Source: Ferruginibacter sp.
Lineage (GTDB): Bacteria; Bacteroidota; Bacteroidia; Chitinophagales; Chitinophagaceae
Assembly (NCBI GenBank): GCA_025963635.1
Contig: JAOQAK010000002.1
Span: 186,001 to 250,000 of the forward strand
Direction of reading: 5' to 3'
Length of the DNA: 64,000 nucleotides
In this document: positions 16,391 through 24,855 of the stretch, piece by piece
How positions within the stretch are numbered: position 1 is the first letter of the stretch
Layout: each line of letters begins with the position of its first letter
Position numbers and translations under genes: made by a program
The notes under the pieces: generated by a model
What the model was told of the DNA's origin: nothing
The model's input: the letters and a program-made list of their open reading frames with translations, nothing else
Databases searched by the model: none

Positions 16391-18187
16391 TTATTTCACT
16401 ACTGTGTAGGTATTTGTATAGAAATTTACAGTGATCTTGTAATTTCCTGCGACGGTTGGTCCAGGCGTGTTTGAACCGGGCACTGCGCCATCAGCTAATA
16501 TCGGGCCTCCCGTTGCGCTGGTTCCGCCGAATTTATGATCCCAATTACCGTTTAACGGCAGAAATACGTAGGATCCCGTGCCTGCCAGTGGTATAACAAG
16601 TTCAAATACAGCATTACTGGTTTGGGTAAATTTCTGAGATGGGACCGGAACAGGATTATTCCATCCACCTGCCGTTGCATCTCCTACAATATATAAGTTG
16701 TCGGGAATGGTTACACCGTTATAGGGAGTAACTGTATAAGTATTGGTTTGGAAATTCACCACAATTCTATAGGTCCCGGCCGTTGCGGGAGACGGGGTAT
16801 TAGCGCCTGGAACCGCGTTGTCTGCTAAAAGAGTACCACCTGCTGCACTTGCTCCGCCAAATTTATGATCCCAGCTGCCGGCTACGGGCAGCAGCAAATA
16901 ACTGTCATTCGCTTTAAGATCAACAATGATCCCGTAAGAAACCGCATCCAGCCTTGTAAATTGTTGCTTAGGGGCGAGGCCGGCGTCATTGTTCCAGCCG
17001 AGCGGGGTAGCTCCTCCAATAATGTACAGATTGGTCGGGATAGTACCGGCATAAGGCGTAACTGTGTAGGTACCCGTTTGAAAGTTTACAATAATCTGGT
17101 ACAGGCCAGCTGTACCGGGACCTGGAGTGTTGGAACCCGGAACTGCATTATCTGCAAGAAGCGGCCCACCGGTAGCGCTTGCTCCACCAAATTTATGGTC
17201 CCAGTTTCCGGCCACCGGAACAAACACATAACTGCCGGTTGCTTTAAGAGGAACAATAATACCATAGGAAACCGCACTTATCTTGGTAAATTGTTGAGTA
17301 GGCGATAACCCGAGATCATTATTCCATCCCAGGGGAGTAGCATCCCCAACAATATACAGGTTAGCAGGTATCGGAGTAAAAGTGGTAATACTAATAGGAA
17401 CCGCGTTGGAATAAACCAATGGTGTTGTATAACCGGTACCCAAATAACTAACAATTCTAAATCTAAGATTTTTGGTTGTTCCACCAATAATACCTGCTGA
17501 AATGGCAATAGTATTCAAGTCATTCACCAACATGCTGGAAGTTAATACAGTGCCGTACTTTATCACCTGGGGATTTGCAAAAGTGGCGCTGGTATCAATT
17601 TGTAAAGCATAGCTTATGGTGTTGGCGCCATACGGGCTGGCATTCCAGTTAAAGGACACCGCTGTACTGGTAGCATTTGCAACCAGTAGTACCAATGCCT
17701 GGGAAGAAGATGGAGTGAGCGTAATTGGAACCAAATAGGAAGTAATGTTAACCTTTATTACGTTTGATTTTAACTGTTCATTGTTATTGCCGTAGGATGA
17801 GGTTACCCTGATATCAAAACTGAATGTTTGGCCCGGGGTAAAGCCAAAATCTGCCAAGATATTGTTGAGTTGTACACCAGTGAAAGAAATACTGGGTTTG
17901 CCTACTGCAATACGGGAAGTAGACTTGGAAAAGTTACGGCCCGCAGAATCTATCTCCAGAACAAATTTTTGCGTGGAGGAATCGGTAGCATATTCCGGGT
18001 TTGTCCAGGAAAAGGAAGCAACTACTTTATTGGAGTCGGCAGGAGTAGGCTTGATATCCGTGGAAGAACTGCTTAATACCGGCGCCTTACCATTGGAATA
18101 GAACGGTAATTCATCCACTTTCTTACAGGATGAATACATAAACAATATACCCGTTGCAAGGAGCAGAAGTTTAAAAATATTTTTCAT
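16391..18187 (-). CDS. SusF/SusE-type outer-surface starch-binding lipoprotein with three tandem C-terminal modules
   Basis: Surface lipoproteins of this family bind starch and support the SusCD import complex without enzymatic activity. The 598-residue product has a signal ending YSSC (Cys21), an N-terminal SusE-like Ig domain (TDIKPTPADSNKVVASFSWTNPEY region), a second Ig-like domain near 150-265, then three carbohydrate-binding repeats of about 111 residues starting near 274, 386 and 497. Each repeat begins NLYI[VI]G[DG]AT and contains GWNN, the GNWDHKFGG or GSWDHKFGG loop, LADNAVPG and a closing NFQTxTYTV strand. SusE upstream has one such module. The repeats are very alike, indicating recent duplication. 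It is the last gene of the susCDEF operon, 47 bp after susE. Confidence 0.88.
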   Translation of the reverse strand: MKNIFKLLLLATGILFMYSSCKKVDELPFYSNGKAPVLSSSSTDIKPTPADSNKVVASFSWTNPEYATDSSTQKFVLEIDSAGRNFSKSTSRIAVGKPSISFTGVQLNNILADFGFTPGQTFSFDIRVTSSYGNNNEQLKSNVIKVNITSYLVPITLTPSSSQALVLLVANATSTAVSFNWNASPYGANTISYALQIDTSATFANPQVIKYGTVLTSSMLVNDLNTIAISAGIIGGTTKNLRFRIVSYLGTGYTTPLVYSNAVPISITTFTPIPANLYIVGDATPLGWNNDLGLSPTQQFTKISAVSYGIIVPLKATGSYVFVPVAGNWDHKFGGASATGGPLLADNAVPGSNTPGPGTAGLYQIIVNFQTGTYTVTPYAGTIPTNLYIIGGATPLGWNNDAGLAPKQQFTRLDAVSYGIIVDLKANDSYLLLPVAGSWDHKFGGASAAGGTLLADNAVPGANTPSPATAGTYRIVVNFQTNTYTVTPYNGVTIPDNLYIVGDATAGGWNNPVPVPSQKFTQTSNAVFELVIPLAGTGSYVFLPLNGNWDHKFGGTSATGGPILADGAVPGSNTPGPTVAGNYKITVNFYTNTYTVVK

Positions 18188-18234
18188 GATAATTTTTTTA
18201 GAAATTAGAATCGTTGTTTAGGATAAGTTTAAAC

Positions 18235-19071
18235 TCAGTTGACAACTGAGTACTTTCCCCTTTGAAAATCGACAGTGATTTTATATCTGCCCGCGGCTGG
18301 AGGGCCGGGAAATCCGGGATCTGCATCTTTTTGCTCAAAATCACCTCCATCCCATGTGCCGCCTGTTATCATATGAAACTGGCTGTCCCATTTGCCCTGC
18401 ACCTGGATCAGTTTATAAGCGCCTCCGCCTTTCATATCCACTGTAAGCTCATAAAGGGTATTGGAAACCTTTGTAAACATCTGTGTCACATCATAGGGAG
18501 TGCCTAATGGATTGGCATATCCCGAAGTGGTAGCATCACCTGTTAGCCAAAGCGTACCTGCCGCAGGGGGGGTAACTACCGAGGGAATTGCATAAGGAGT
18601 TACCGAATATTTTAAAACATTGGAGTATAATATACCTGCCTGGTTAGCCAAAGATGATTTAACGCGTAGTTCAATGTTATGTGAAACATCAGGGACAAGT
18701 TGTAGCTGGGTTAGCAGGTACCCGTTGAATTCTCCTACTGTAAAAGTTCTGCTCAACTCTTTGCTGACGGAAACGGTTTGTTTTTTCGGACTGGTAAAGT
18801 TTGACCCGGTGGTATCAATTTCTATTTGGTAACTCACATCCTGTGAGCTGATCCCTGTATTGAATTTATACTCCGGGTTGCTCCAGCTTAATTTTAAGCC
18901 CTGCAAATCTTTATTTGCGAAAGCAAGGGGTAAATTGGGAGAGGTTAGCGAAGAACTTAGTACCGGGCTGGTTCCTCCTTCAAAAAAAACTTTATGCTCA
19001 TCTTTTTTACAAGACGCAATCAATGCGACCAGCAGGGATAAGGCAAATAATTGTTTTATTATATTTTTCAT
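18235..19071 (-). CDS. SusE-type outer-membrane starch-binding lipoprotein
   Basis: The 278-residue product begins with a lipoprotein signal ending IASC (Cys21). It shows the SusE N-terminal domain signature (GGTSPVLSSS, LSWSNPEYKFNT) and one C-terminal binding module starting LWLTGDATTSGY, with the loop GKWDSQFH and the closing VDFQRGKYSVVN, homologous to the three modules of the next gene. Like SusE of Bacteroides it would sit on the outer face of the outer membrane and hold glucan. It begins 18 bp after susD in the same operon. Confidence 0.88.
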   Translation of the reverse strand: MKNIIKQLFALSLLVALIASCKKDEHKVFFEGGTSPVLSSSLTSPNLPLAFANKDLQGLKLSWSNPEYKFNTGISSQDVSYQIEIDTTGSNFTSPKKQTVSVSKELSRTFTVGEFNGYLLTQLQLVPDVSHNIELRVKSSLANQAGILYSNVLKYSVTPYAIPSVVTPPAAGTLWLTGDATTSGYANPLGTPYDVTQMFTKVSNTLYELTVDMKGGGAYKLIQVQGKWDSQFHMITGGTWDGGDFEQKDADPGFPGPPAAGRYKITVDFQRGKYSVVN

Positions 19072-19089
19072 TGTAAATGATTTTAGAGA

Positions 19090-20715
19090 TTAATTGGTAT
19101 AACCCGGATTTTGCGTTAGGTTGGGATTAGAAGCCAGCACAGATGCAGGAATAGGAAACAAATTGTATTTGATATCGACAGCGGTTCCGGATGCTACTCC
19201 TCCTTTCCATGGCCACAGGTAAGTGCCGGTAGTTAATAACCCGTAGCGGACTAAATCTGTCCGGCGATGGCCTTCCCAATATAATTCACGTCCTCTTTCA
19301 TCCAATATCAATTGCAGGTTTAAGTCGCTTGCTGTTAACTGGCCGGTAGCAGTTCCGCCGTAAGCCCTTGCCCTTATCAGGTTTAAATAATTCAAGGCCG
19401 TTGCGGTACTTCCACCGGTGCCACCTCTTAATGTAGCTTCTGCGTAGATCAGGTACATTTCTGCCAAACGGAATACAGGAAAATCAATGTCAGCAAAATA
19501 ACCGGTGGGGTCTGAAATAGCGCCTCCGTCAGATCGTTTATTTACATATTTTATTACATGTGGTCCCTGGTCGAAATTGGTGATATCATTTATAACCAAC
19601 TGTGATGCGCCGGTGCCATATTTCGATGTGGTAAAAAGTGCTCTTTTATCAGTAGCGCCGGATTTGTCAGTAAATAAGTTTACCAACCCCGAAGTGGCCC
19701 TGTAACCTGACCAGCCGCCGCCGCTTACACCGTAATCAGAAGCTGCTTCTGCTCCGGAAGCGGCATGTGCCATGAAAGTAGTGTTACCATACCCCTGTGT
19801 ACGCAAACCATCGATGGGCACGGCGAAAATGAATTCATTTTTTTGCTTGTCATTATCTGCCATAAATAACTTAGGGTAACCAGGTTGCAAAGAGTAACCA
19901 CCACCAATTACTTTGGCAGCAAAAATGATGGCACTGTCGTAATGCGGCGTACCTGTATAAACAGCTGAATTAAGGTACACACGTGCCAGTAAAGCCCATG
20001 CAGCGCCCTGGTCAACTCTCCCGTATTCTATCGTTTTAACCGGTGCCAGATCTGCATCAATGGCTTTTAGCTCTCCAACAACATAATTAAAAAGGTCGGC
20101 TCTCTTAATTTGCGTAGGTAGCGGGCCGCCTACTACATCTGCTTCGGTGATAAATGTAGAATTTCCAAAAAGGTCCATCATCAACCAATAATTAAAAGCA
20201 CGTAAAAACCGTACTTCAGCTCTTGAACTTTTAATATTGGTTGCTTCGGCGCCGGTAATTCCATGAGAGGCAACAGCCTCGTCAGTTGAAAACCTGAGGT
20301 ATTCGTTCGCTAATGTAATGTTGTACATCGGCCTTGCATATACACCTTTCAAAAATGGATCGGCGCTGGTAAAAGATAAATTATGATAGTCTTGTATGGT
20401 TTGATCATTCCATGCTACTACAGCTTCATCGGTTGGCAGTTCTTCGCAATTGAAGAAGGGCCGGATGAAGGCGATTTGGGAACCCTCATCGAGGCCACCG
20501 CTGATATCGGGCTGACCGGCAGGACCCTGGTTACCACCGGAAGCCAATCCGCCATATATTTTGGCTAGCACAGATTTGTAACCTGCTGCGGTGGCATATG
20601 TCTTATCGGGGGTAAGGTCGTTTGTTGGAGTGAGATCCAACTGCTTTGCACAGGATGCTGCAGTAATTGCAACAGTAAGCGCAAAAATTGTATTTTTTAA
20701 TGTTTTACTTATCAT
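19090..20715 (-). CDS. susD: RagB/SusD family nutrient-uptake lipoprotein
   Basis: SusD-like proteins form the surface lid over the SusC transporter and capture oligosaccharide. The 541 residues have a signal ending TAASC (Cys22), the N-terminal LDLTPTNDLTPDKTY, the tetratricopeptide-like core with FLRAFNYWLMMDLFGN and AWALLARVYLN, and the typical C-terminal RLAEMYLIYAEA, ILDERGRELYWEGHRRTDLVR and NPNLTQNPGY signatures. It is adjacent to susC, with 18 bp between stop and start. The substrate is inferred from the GH13 neighbour and the SusE/F modules to be an alpha-glucan. Confidence 0.95.
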   Translation of the reverse strand: MISKTLKNTIFALTVAITAASCAKQLDLTPTNDLTPDKTYATAAGYKSVLAKIYGGLASGGNQGPAGQPDISGGLDEGSQIAFIRPFFNCEELPTDEAVVAWNDQTIQDYHNLSFTSADPFLKGVYARPMYNITLANEYLRFSTDEAVASHGITGAEATNIKSSRAEVRFLRAFNYWLMMDLFGNSTFITEADVVGGPLPTQIKRADLFNYVVGELKAIDADLAPVKTIEYGRVDQGAAWALLARVYLNSAVYTGTPHYDSAIIFAAKVIGGGYSLQPGYPKLFMADNDKQKNEFIFAVPIDGLRTQGYGNTTFMAHAASGAEAASDYGVSGGGWSGYRATSGLVNLFTDKSGATDKRALFTTSKYGTGASQLVINDITNFDQGPHVIKYVNKRSDGGAISDPTGYFADIDFPVFRLAEMYLIYAEATLRGGTGGSTATALNYLNLIRARAYGGTATGQLTASDLNLQLILDERGRELYWEGHRRTDLVRYGLLTTGTYLWPWKGGVASGTAVDIKYNLFPIPASVLASNPNLTQNPGYTN

Positions 20716-20733
20716 AAAAAAGATTTTATTAAA

Positions 20734-23700
20734 TTAAAAATCAAGATTGGCGCCTAATGAGAAAATGCGTGGACGTGGATAGATATTGTTATCTACACCG
20801 TGAATGTCAGAATTTTCAGGATCTAACCCTGAGTACTTTGTAATGATAAACACATTCTGCACACTTGCATTCAAACGAAGAGAAACCTTGTTGCTAAATA
20901 TTTTGCCCGCATTGTAGCCAAGGTTTATATTATCCAATCTTAGGTAAGAAGCATTTTCGATGTAGTAATCAGACAAATATTGATTGTTTTTGAAACCTGT
21001 TGATAAATAATCAACGGCCACATTACCGATAAAAATGTTAGGATCTTTGATCGTACGGAGTACTGTACTGTTTGAATTGTAATTGTTATATAAATAGTTG
21101 CCAAGAGAACCGTGGGCTGCTAAACCAAGTACCCATTTTTGATAAGCAAGCTGTGTATTAATTCCTAATAAAACATCCGGCGCTGGCTTTTTGTAATAGT
21201 ACTGATCGGTAGCGCTGCTTGCGCCATCCCTGTTCCCATCGTCATATAGCCCTTCAATCGGCTTTCCCGTAGCAGGGTCATATACCTGTTTGTAAACATT
21301 AAAAGTATAAGGAGCGTAACCGACAGCAAACACGCCAATTTGATTACCCGTACCGCCACTGATGTTGCTTTGAGGAATAGATTTGATGCCGGGACCGAGG
21401 TTAGTGATCTCTACGGTATTATAAGCGGCATTGAATCCAAGATCCCATGTAAGCTTATTGTTTTTAACGGGTGTAGTATTTAGCACAAACTCAACGCCCT
21501 TATTGGTAAGATTGCCGACATTGGTAATGATTGCAATATCGAAATTACGGCCAGGTGCCTGTGGTACGTTGCCTAACAGATCTTTTGTTTTCTTTTGGTA
21601 AACCTCTACGGAACCAGAAATCCTGTTATTCAAAAATCCGAAATCCAATCCGAGGTTGGAAGTTGTAGTAGTTTCCCATTTGATATTGGGATCATAAGCT
21701 CCCGGGCGCAGGTAAGTGTAATAGGTATTGCCAAACTGGTACTGAGCCGCAGAATTACTTTGAGCATATACGGGTAAATAGGGGTAAAGCGGGTTAAAGC
21801 TGGCTCCGGGAACTCCACTGATATCCTGCTGACCGGTTATACCCCAGCTTCCACGAATTTTTAATTCACTCATTACGTTGGTATTTGCAAAAAAGTCTTC
21901 CTTTAATTTCCAGGCAGCTGAAACAGCAGGGAAGTAACCTACCCGTGTTGACGGAGAAAATTTTGAACTGGCATCCCTGCGTACAGATGCGGTTAAAAAA
22001 TATTTATTATCGAATGAATAGTTCACCCGGCCCAAATAAGATTCCAGGCGATATTGGGGCTTATCAGTAGCAAAAGATGGGATACTATTTTGTATCACCA
22101 CTTTATTTTGTCCATACGATGCATAATTATATACATTGGTTAAAAAATCCTGGAAACCATGCAATGCTAATACATCCACTTTACTCTTGATACTCTTAAT
22201 ATCTTTTGAATAGAACAGGGACACTTCGTACAATTCGTTTTGCTTTCCTTGTTTGTAATAGGAATATCTGCCGGCGGTGTGATAATCTGTAGCCATAATA
22301 GAATCCCTGTTGTCGTTGCCACTTCCTGTTGCTTTATCCAAACCAATATTTGCCTGTAAGTGCAGATCTGGGAAGAAATGAAGTTTATAATCCAGCTGCA
22401 CATTACCAATAATCCTGTTTGCAGAAGAGGTATTATTCCTTAGCTCGAGTAAGGCGAGTGGATTACGTGTTGCCAGGTCCATTGGTTCAAAGGGAGCTGA
22501 TGGTTGCAGCCATTCATAATAACCACCCCACCTGCCGCCATGTGAAGCGTCATATACAGATTGGGTAGGATCGAAAGATGTTGCTGATCCTACGGCTCCC
22601 TGGTTGGCAAACCTATTATCAGTGTGTGCATATTTAACATTCAGGTTAACTGAAAGATGGTCATCCAAAAACTTCGGCGATAAGTTCAATGCCGTAGAAT
22701 AGCGGTTGAAATGATCCGTTTTCAAAATTCCATCCTGGTTCAGAAAACCGCCTGAGATCCGGAAGGGGAGATTTCCAACAGCACCGCTTGCGCTGAGGTT
22801 ATTGTCATTGCCAATGGCAGACTGGTATATTTCATCTTGCCAATTGGTATTGGCAGTACCCAACAGGTTCTTATAAGTGTTACTGCCTGTTGCCGCAGCA
22901 TCAGCATTTATAATGGCCCTGATCTGGTCACCGGTAAGTACATCTACTGTTTTAGCAATGGTACCAACAGAAAGCTGGGTGTTGAAATTAAATCTAACTT
23001 TTCCCTTTAAACCTTTTTTGGTTGTAATAATGATTACGCCATTTGAAGCCCTTGAGCCGTACAATGCAGTAGCAGAGGCATCTTTCAGTACGCTCATCGA
23101 CTCAATGTCATTGGGGTTAATCGTGTTTAGCAAATTGGCGGATCCTGGCAGGTTGTTATTGTCCACCGGCACACCATCAATAACGATCAAAGGATCGTTG
23201 CTTGCACTAATAGAAGCACCACCGCGGATACGGATGGTACTTCCTCCACCGGCTGCACCACCTCCTGTTGTAATTTGTAATCCCGGCACTTTACCCTGCA
23301 GTAATTGCTCAGAAGAAGCAATGGCACCTTTTTGAAAGTCTTTAGATGAAACGGATGTGATAGAACTCGTAAGATCTGTTCTTTTGCGGGTTCCATAGGC
23401 TACCACAACTACTTCGTTGAGGTCTTTGCCACTCGCAACAAGGGTTACCAAAATGGGTGCTCCGGAAATAGGCTCTTCCCGCGTGGCAAACCCAATGGAA
23501 GTAAATACCAGGCTGCCCGTAGCGGGTGCATTGATTTTAAAAGTTCCATCCGCGAGGGTTTGTGTAGAGCGGGTGGTTCCTTTCACCAAAACAGTTACTC
23601 CCTGCACCGGCGCCCCGTCTTTTGAATCGGTGACCTTTCCGGAAACTACATTTTGTGCTGTTGCTGCAATGGATAGTAGCAGAAACGCAATTGTTTGCAT

Positions 23701-23736
23701 GAGGAATCTGCAAAGCTTTTGCATGCTCTTTTTCAT
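20734..23736 (-). CDS. susC: SusC/RagA family TonB-dependent outer-membrane transporter
   Basis: It imports oligosaccharides across the outer membrane using TonB energy. The 1000 residues include a signal peptide (IAFLLLSIAATAQ), a carboxypeptidase-regulatory-like domain at about 28-112 (VSGKVTDSKDGAPVQGVTVLVKG start), the TonB box region near 105-115 (EVVVVAYGT), the plug with IRIRGGASISASNDPLIVIDG and the SusC signature NDIESMSVLKDASATALYGS, and a long beta barrel ending in a terminal Phe (LGANLDF). There is no STN domain, so it is not an anti-sigma-linked type. Two 17-bp operators lie about 170-205 bp upstream of its start, implying a leader of more than 100 nt. Confidence 0.96.
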   Translation of the reverse strand: MKKSMQKLCRFLMQTIAFLLLSIAATAQNVVSGKVTDSKDGAPVQGVTVLVKGTTRSTQTLADGTFKINAPATGSLVFTSIGFATREEPISGAPILVTLVASGKDLNEVVVVAYGTRKRTDLTSSITSVSSKDFQKGAIASSEQLLQGKVPGLQITTGGGAAGGGSTIRIRGGASISASNDPLIVIDGVPVDNNNLPGSANLLNTINPNDIESMSVLKDASATALYGSRASNGVIIITTKKGLKGKVRFNFNTQLSVGTIAKTVDVLTGDQIRAIINADAAATGSNTYKNLLGTANTNWQDEIYQSAIGNDNNLSASGAVGNLPFRISGGFLNQDGILKTDHFNRYSTALNLSPKFLDDHLSVNLNVKYAHTDNRFANQGAVGSATSFDPTQSVYDASHGGRWGGYYEWLQPSAPFEPMDLATRNPLALLELRNNTSSANRIIGNVQLDYKLHFFPDLHLQANIGLDKATGSGNDNRDSIMATDYHTAGRYSYYKQGKQNELYEVSLFYSKDIKSIKSKVDVLALHGFQDFLTNVYNYASYGQNKVVIQNSIPSFATDKPQYRLESYLGRVNYSFDNKYFLTASVRRDASSKFSPSTRVGYFPAVSAAWKLKEDFFANTNVMSELKIRGSWGITGQQDISGVPGASFNPLYPYLPVYAQSNSAAQYQFGNTYYTYLRPGAYDPNIKWETTTTSNLGLDFGFLNNRISGSVEVYQKKTKDLLGNVPQAPGRNFDIAIITNVGNLTNKGVEFVLNTTPVKNNKLTWDLGFNAAYNTVEITNLGPGIKSIPQSNISGGTGNQIGVFAVGYAPYTFNVYKQVYDPATGKPIEGLYDDGNRDGASSATDQYYYKKPAPDVLLGINTQLAYQKWVLGLAAHGSLGNYLYNNYNSNSTVLRTIKDPNIFIGNVAVDYLSTGFKNNQYLSDYYIENASYLRLDNINLGYNAGKIFSNKVSLRLNASVQNVFIITKYSGLDPENSDIHGVDNNIYPRPRIFSLGANLDF

Positions 23737-23901
23737 TCTGTGTGAATTTTTCTTTAATGGCCGGGGAAATATTGGCGAAAAGTGCGGGGTAAAAAAGCCG
23801 TCTTTACAACTGGTAAAAAGCAGGTTTGATCATAGCAGGCATTTTCGTTATTATTTCATATAGCAACCATTATCGTTGTTAAATAAAGGTTTTGAGAAAA
23901 A

Positions 23902-23918
23902 TGTGTATTTTTTACACA
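23902..23918. promoter_or_regulatory. 17-bp operator upstream of susC, site 1
   Basis: TGTGTATTTTTTACACA is an inverted repeat with 6-bp arms (TGTGTA / TACACA). It shares its arms, spacing and total length with the site at 23925 and the one upstream of the amylase. It is predicted to bind the Nudix-type regulator. Confidence 0.7.
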
Positions 23919-23924
23919 AATAAA

Positions 23925-23941
23925 TGTGTAATAATTACACA
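23925..23941. promoter_or_regulatory. 17-bp operator upstream of susC, site 2
   Basis: TGTGTAATAATTACACA is a perfect palindrome with 8-bp arms around one central A. Its centre is 23 bp from that of site 1, about two helical turns, suggesting cooperative binding of two dimers on one DNA face. The rest of the 370-bp susC upstream region shows no clear TAnnTTTG box. Confidence 0.75.
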
Positions 23942-24106
23942 ATATAGGACGTTTTTTTGTTTTACAAAATAAATGTTAAAAAAAATTTGTAGATATCAAA
24001 AGAATTGTTCAACGAACAAAATTTTGTTGTAATTCTCGTAAAAGAGGACATCCCTACATTGTATTTCGCTGCACCAAAAAGAGAAAATATTCAGGTATTT
24101 CTCCGC

Positions 24107-24847
24107 CTAAAAGTCAATGCCGATCCACTTTTTTTTCCTTTTTTCATATTTTTCGAAATTAAATTTGTACAGTTTTCCGGGCCGGTGCGGCACATCCTGT
24201 TCCATTTCGTTGAGATCTATCAAAAAATCCATTGAAAAGAATTTTTTCCTGAAATTCCTTCTATCCATTTTGATACCCAGTATTGCTTCGTATAAATTCT
24301 GCAGGTCTCTTAATGAGAACTTTTTTGGCAATAAATTAAAGCCGAGCGGGTGTTCCTGTACCCTTTTCTGTAATTGTTGCAGGCAGGTGTCAAATATCTG
24401 CTGGTGATCAAATGCGAGGTCTGTTACATTTTTGATATCATGCCAGTGCAACTCATTGTCGAGGATGTTCAATTTATGATGCTGCACATTGATCAGGGAA
24501 CAATATGCCACTGTTACCACCCTGCCTGCCGGATGCCGGTTTACTGTTCCAAAAGTACTAACCTGCTCGAGGTACACATCACTTAACCCGGTTCTTTGTT
24601 TTAAAATTCTATAGGCTGCCGCATCCAGGTCTTCGTTTGGGAAAACAAGATCGCCCAGTAATGACCATTTGCCTGCATATTTTTTCAGATCGCTTCGGAT
24701 GAGCAAAACTTTCAGTTTGGCTTCATCAAAACCAAATATGATGCAGTCTACCGATAAGGCAATGCGGTTACTGTTTTCAACCTCAGACTGAATTACCTGC
24801 AGCGTTTTAATGTTTTTCGTTGGTGTTGTTTTTTGTCCTGTTATCAT
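24107..24847 (-). CDS. Nudix-fold transcriptional regulator (NrtR/AraR-like) of the glycan locus
   Basis: The product has an N-terminal Nudix domain (about 25-150) and a C-terminal winged-helix domain (about 165-235), the architecture of NrtR and of sugar-responsive Bacteroidetes regulators such as AraR. The Nudix fold is seen in LKVLLIRSDLKKYAGKWSLLG. The catalytic box, normally with RExxEE, reads AAYRILKQRTGL, so the metal-binding Glu residues are lost and it likely senses ligand without hydrolysis. DNA-binding helices are near FSLRDLQNLYEAIL and DRRNFRKKFFS. The ATG at 24847 lies 8 bp after the amylase stop; a TTG at 24859 would overlap it. Operators at susC and the amylase gene suggest control of both units. 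Confidence 0.88.
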   Translation of the reverse strand: MITGQKTTPTKNIKTLQVIQSEVENSNRIALSVDCIIFGFDEAKLKVLLIRSDLKKYAGKWSLLGDLVFPNEDLDAAAYRILKQRTGLSDVYLEQVSTFGTVNRHPAGRVVTVAYCSLINVQHHKLNILDNELHWHDIKNVTDLAFDHQQIFDTCLQQLQKRVQEHPLGFNLLPKKFSLRDLQNLYEAILGIKMDRRNFRKKFFSMDFLIDLNEMEQDVPHRPGKLYKFNFEKYEKRKKKWIGIDF

Positions 24848-24855
24848 ATGGCATA

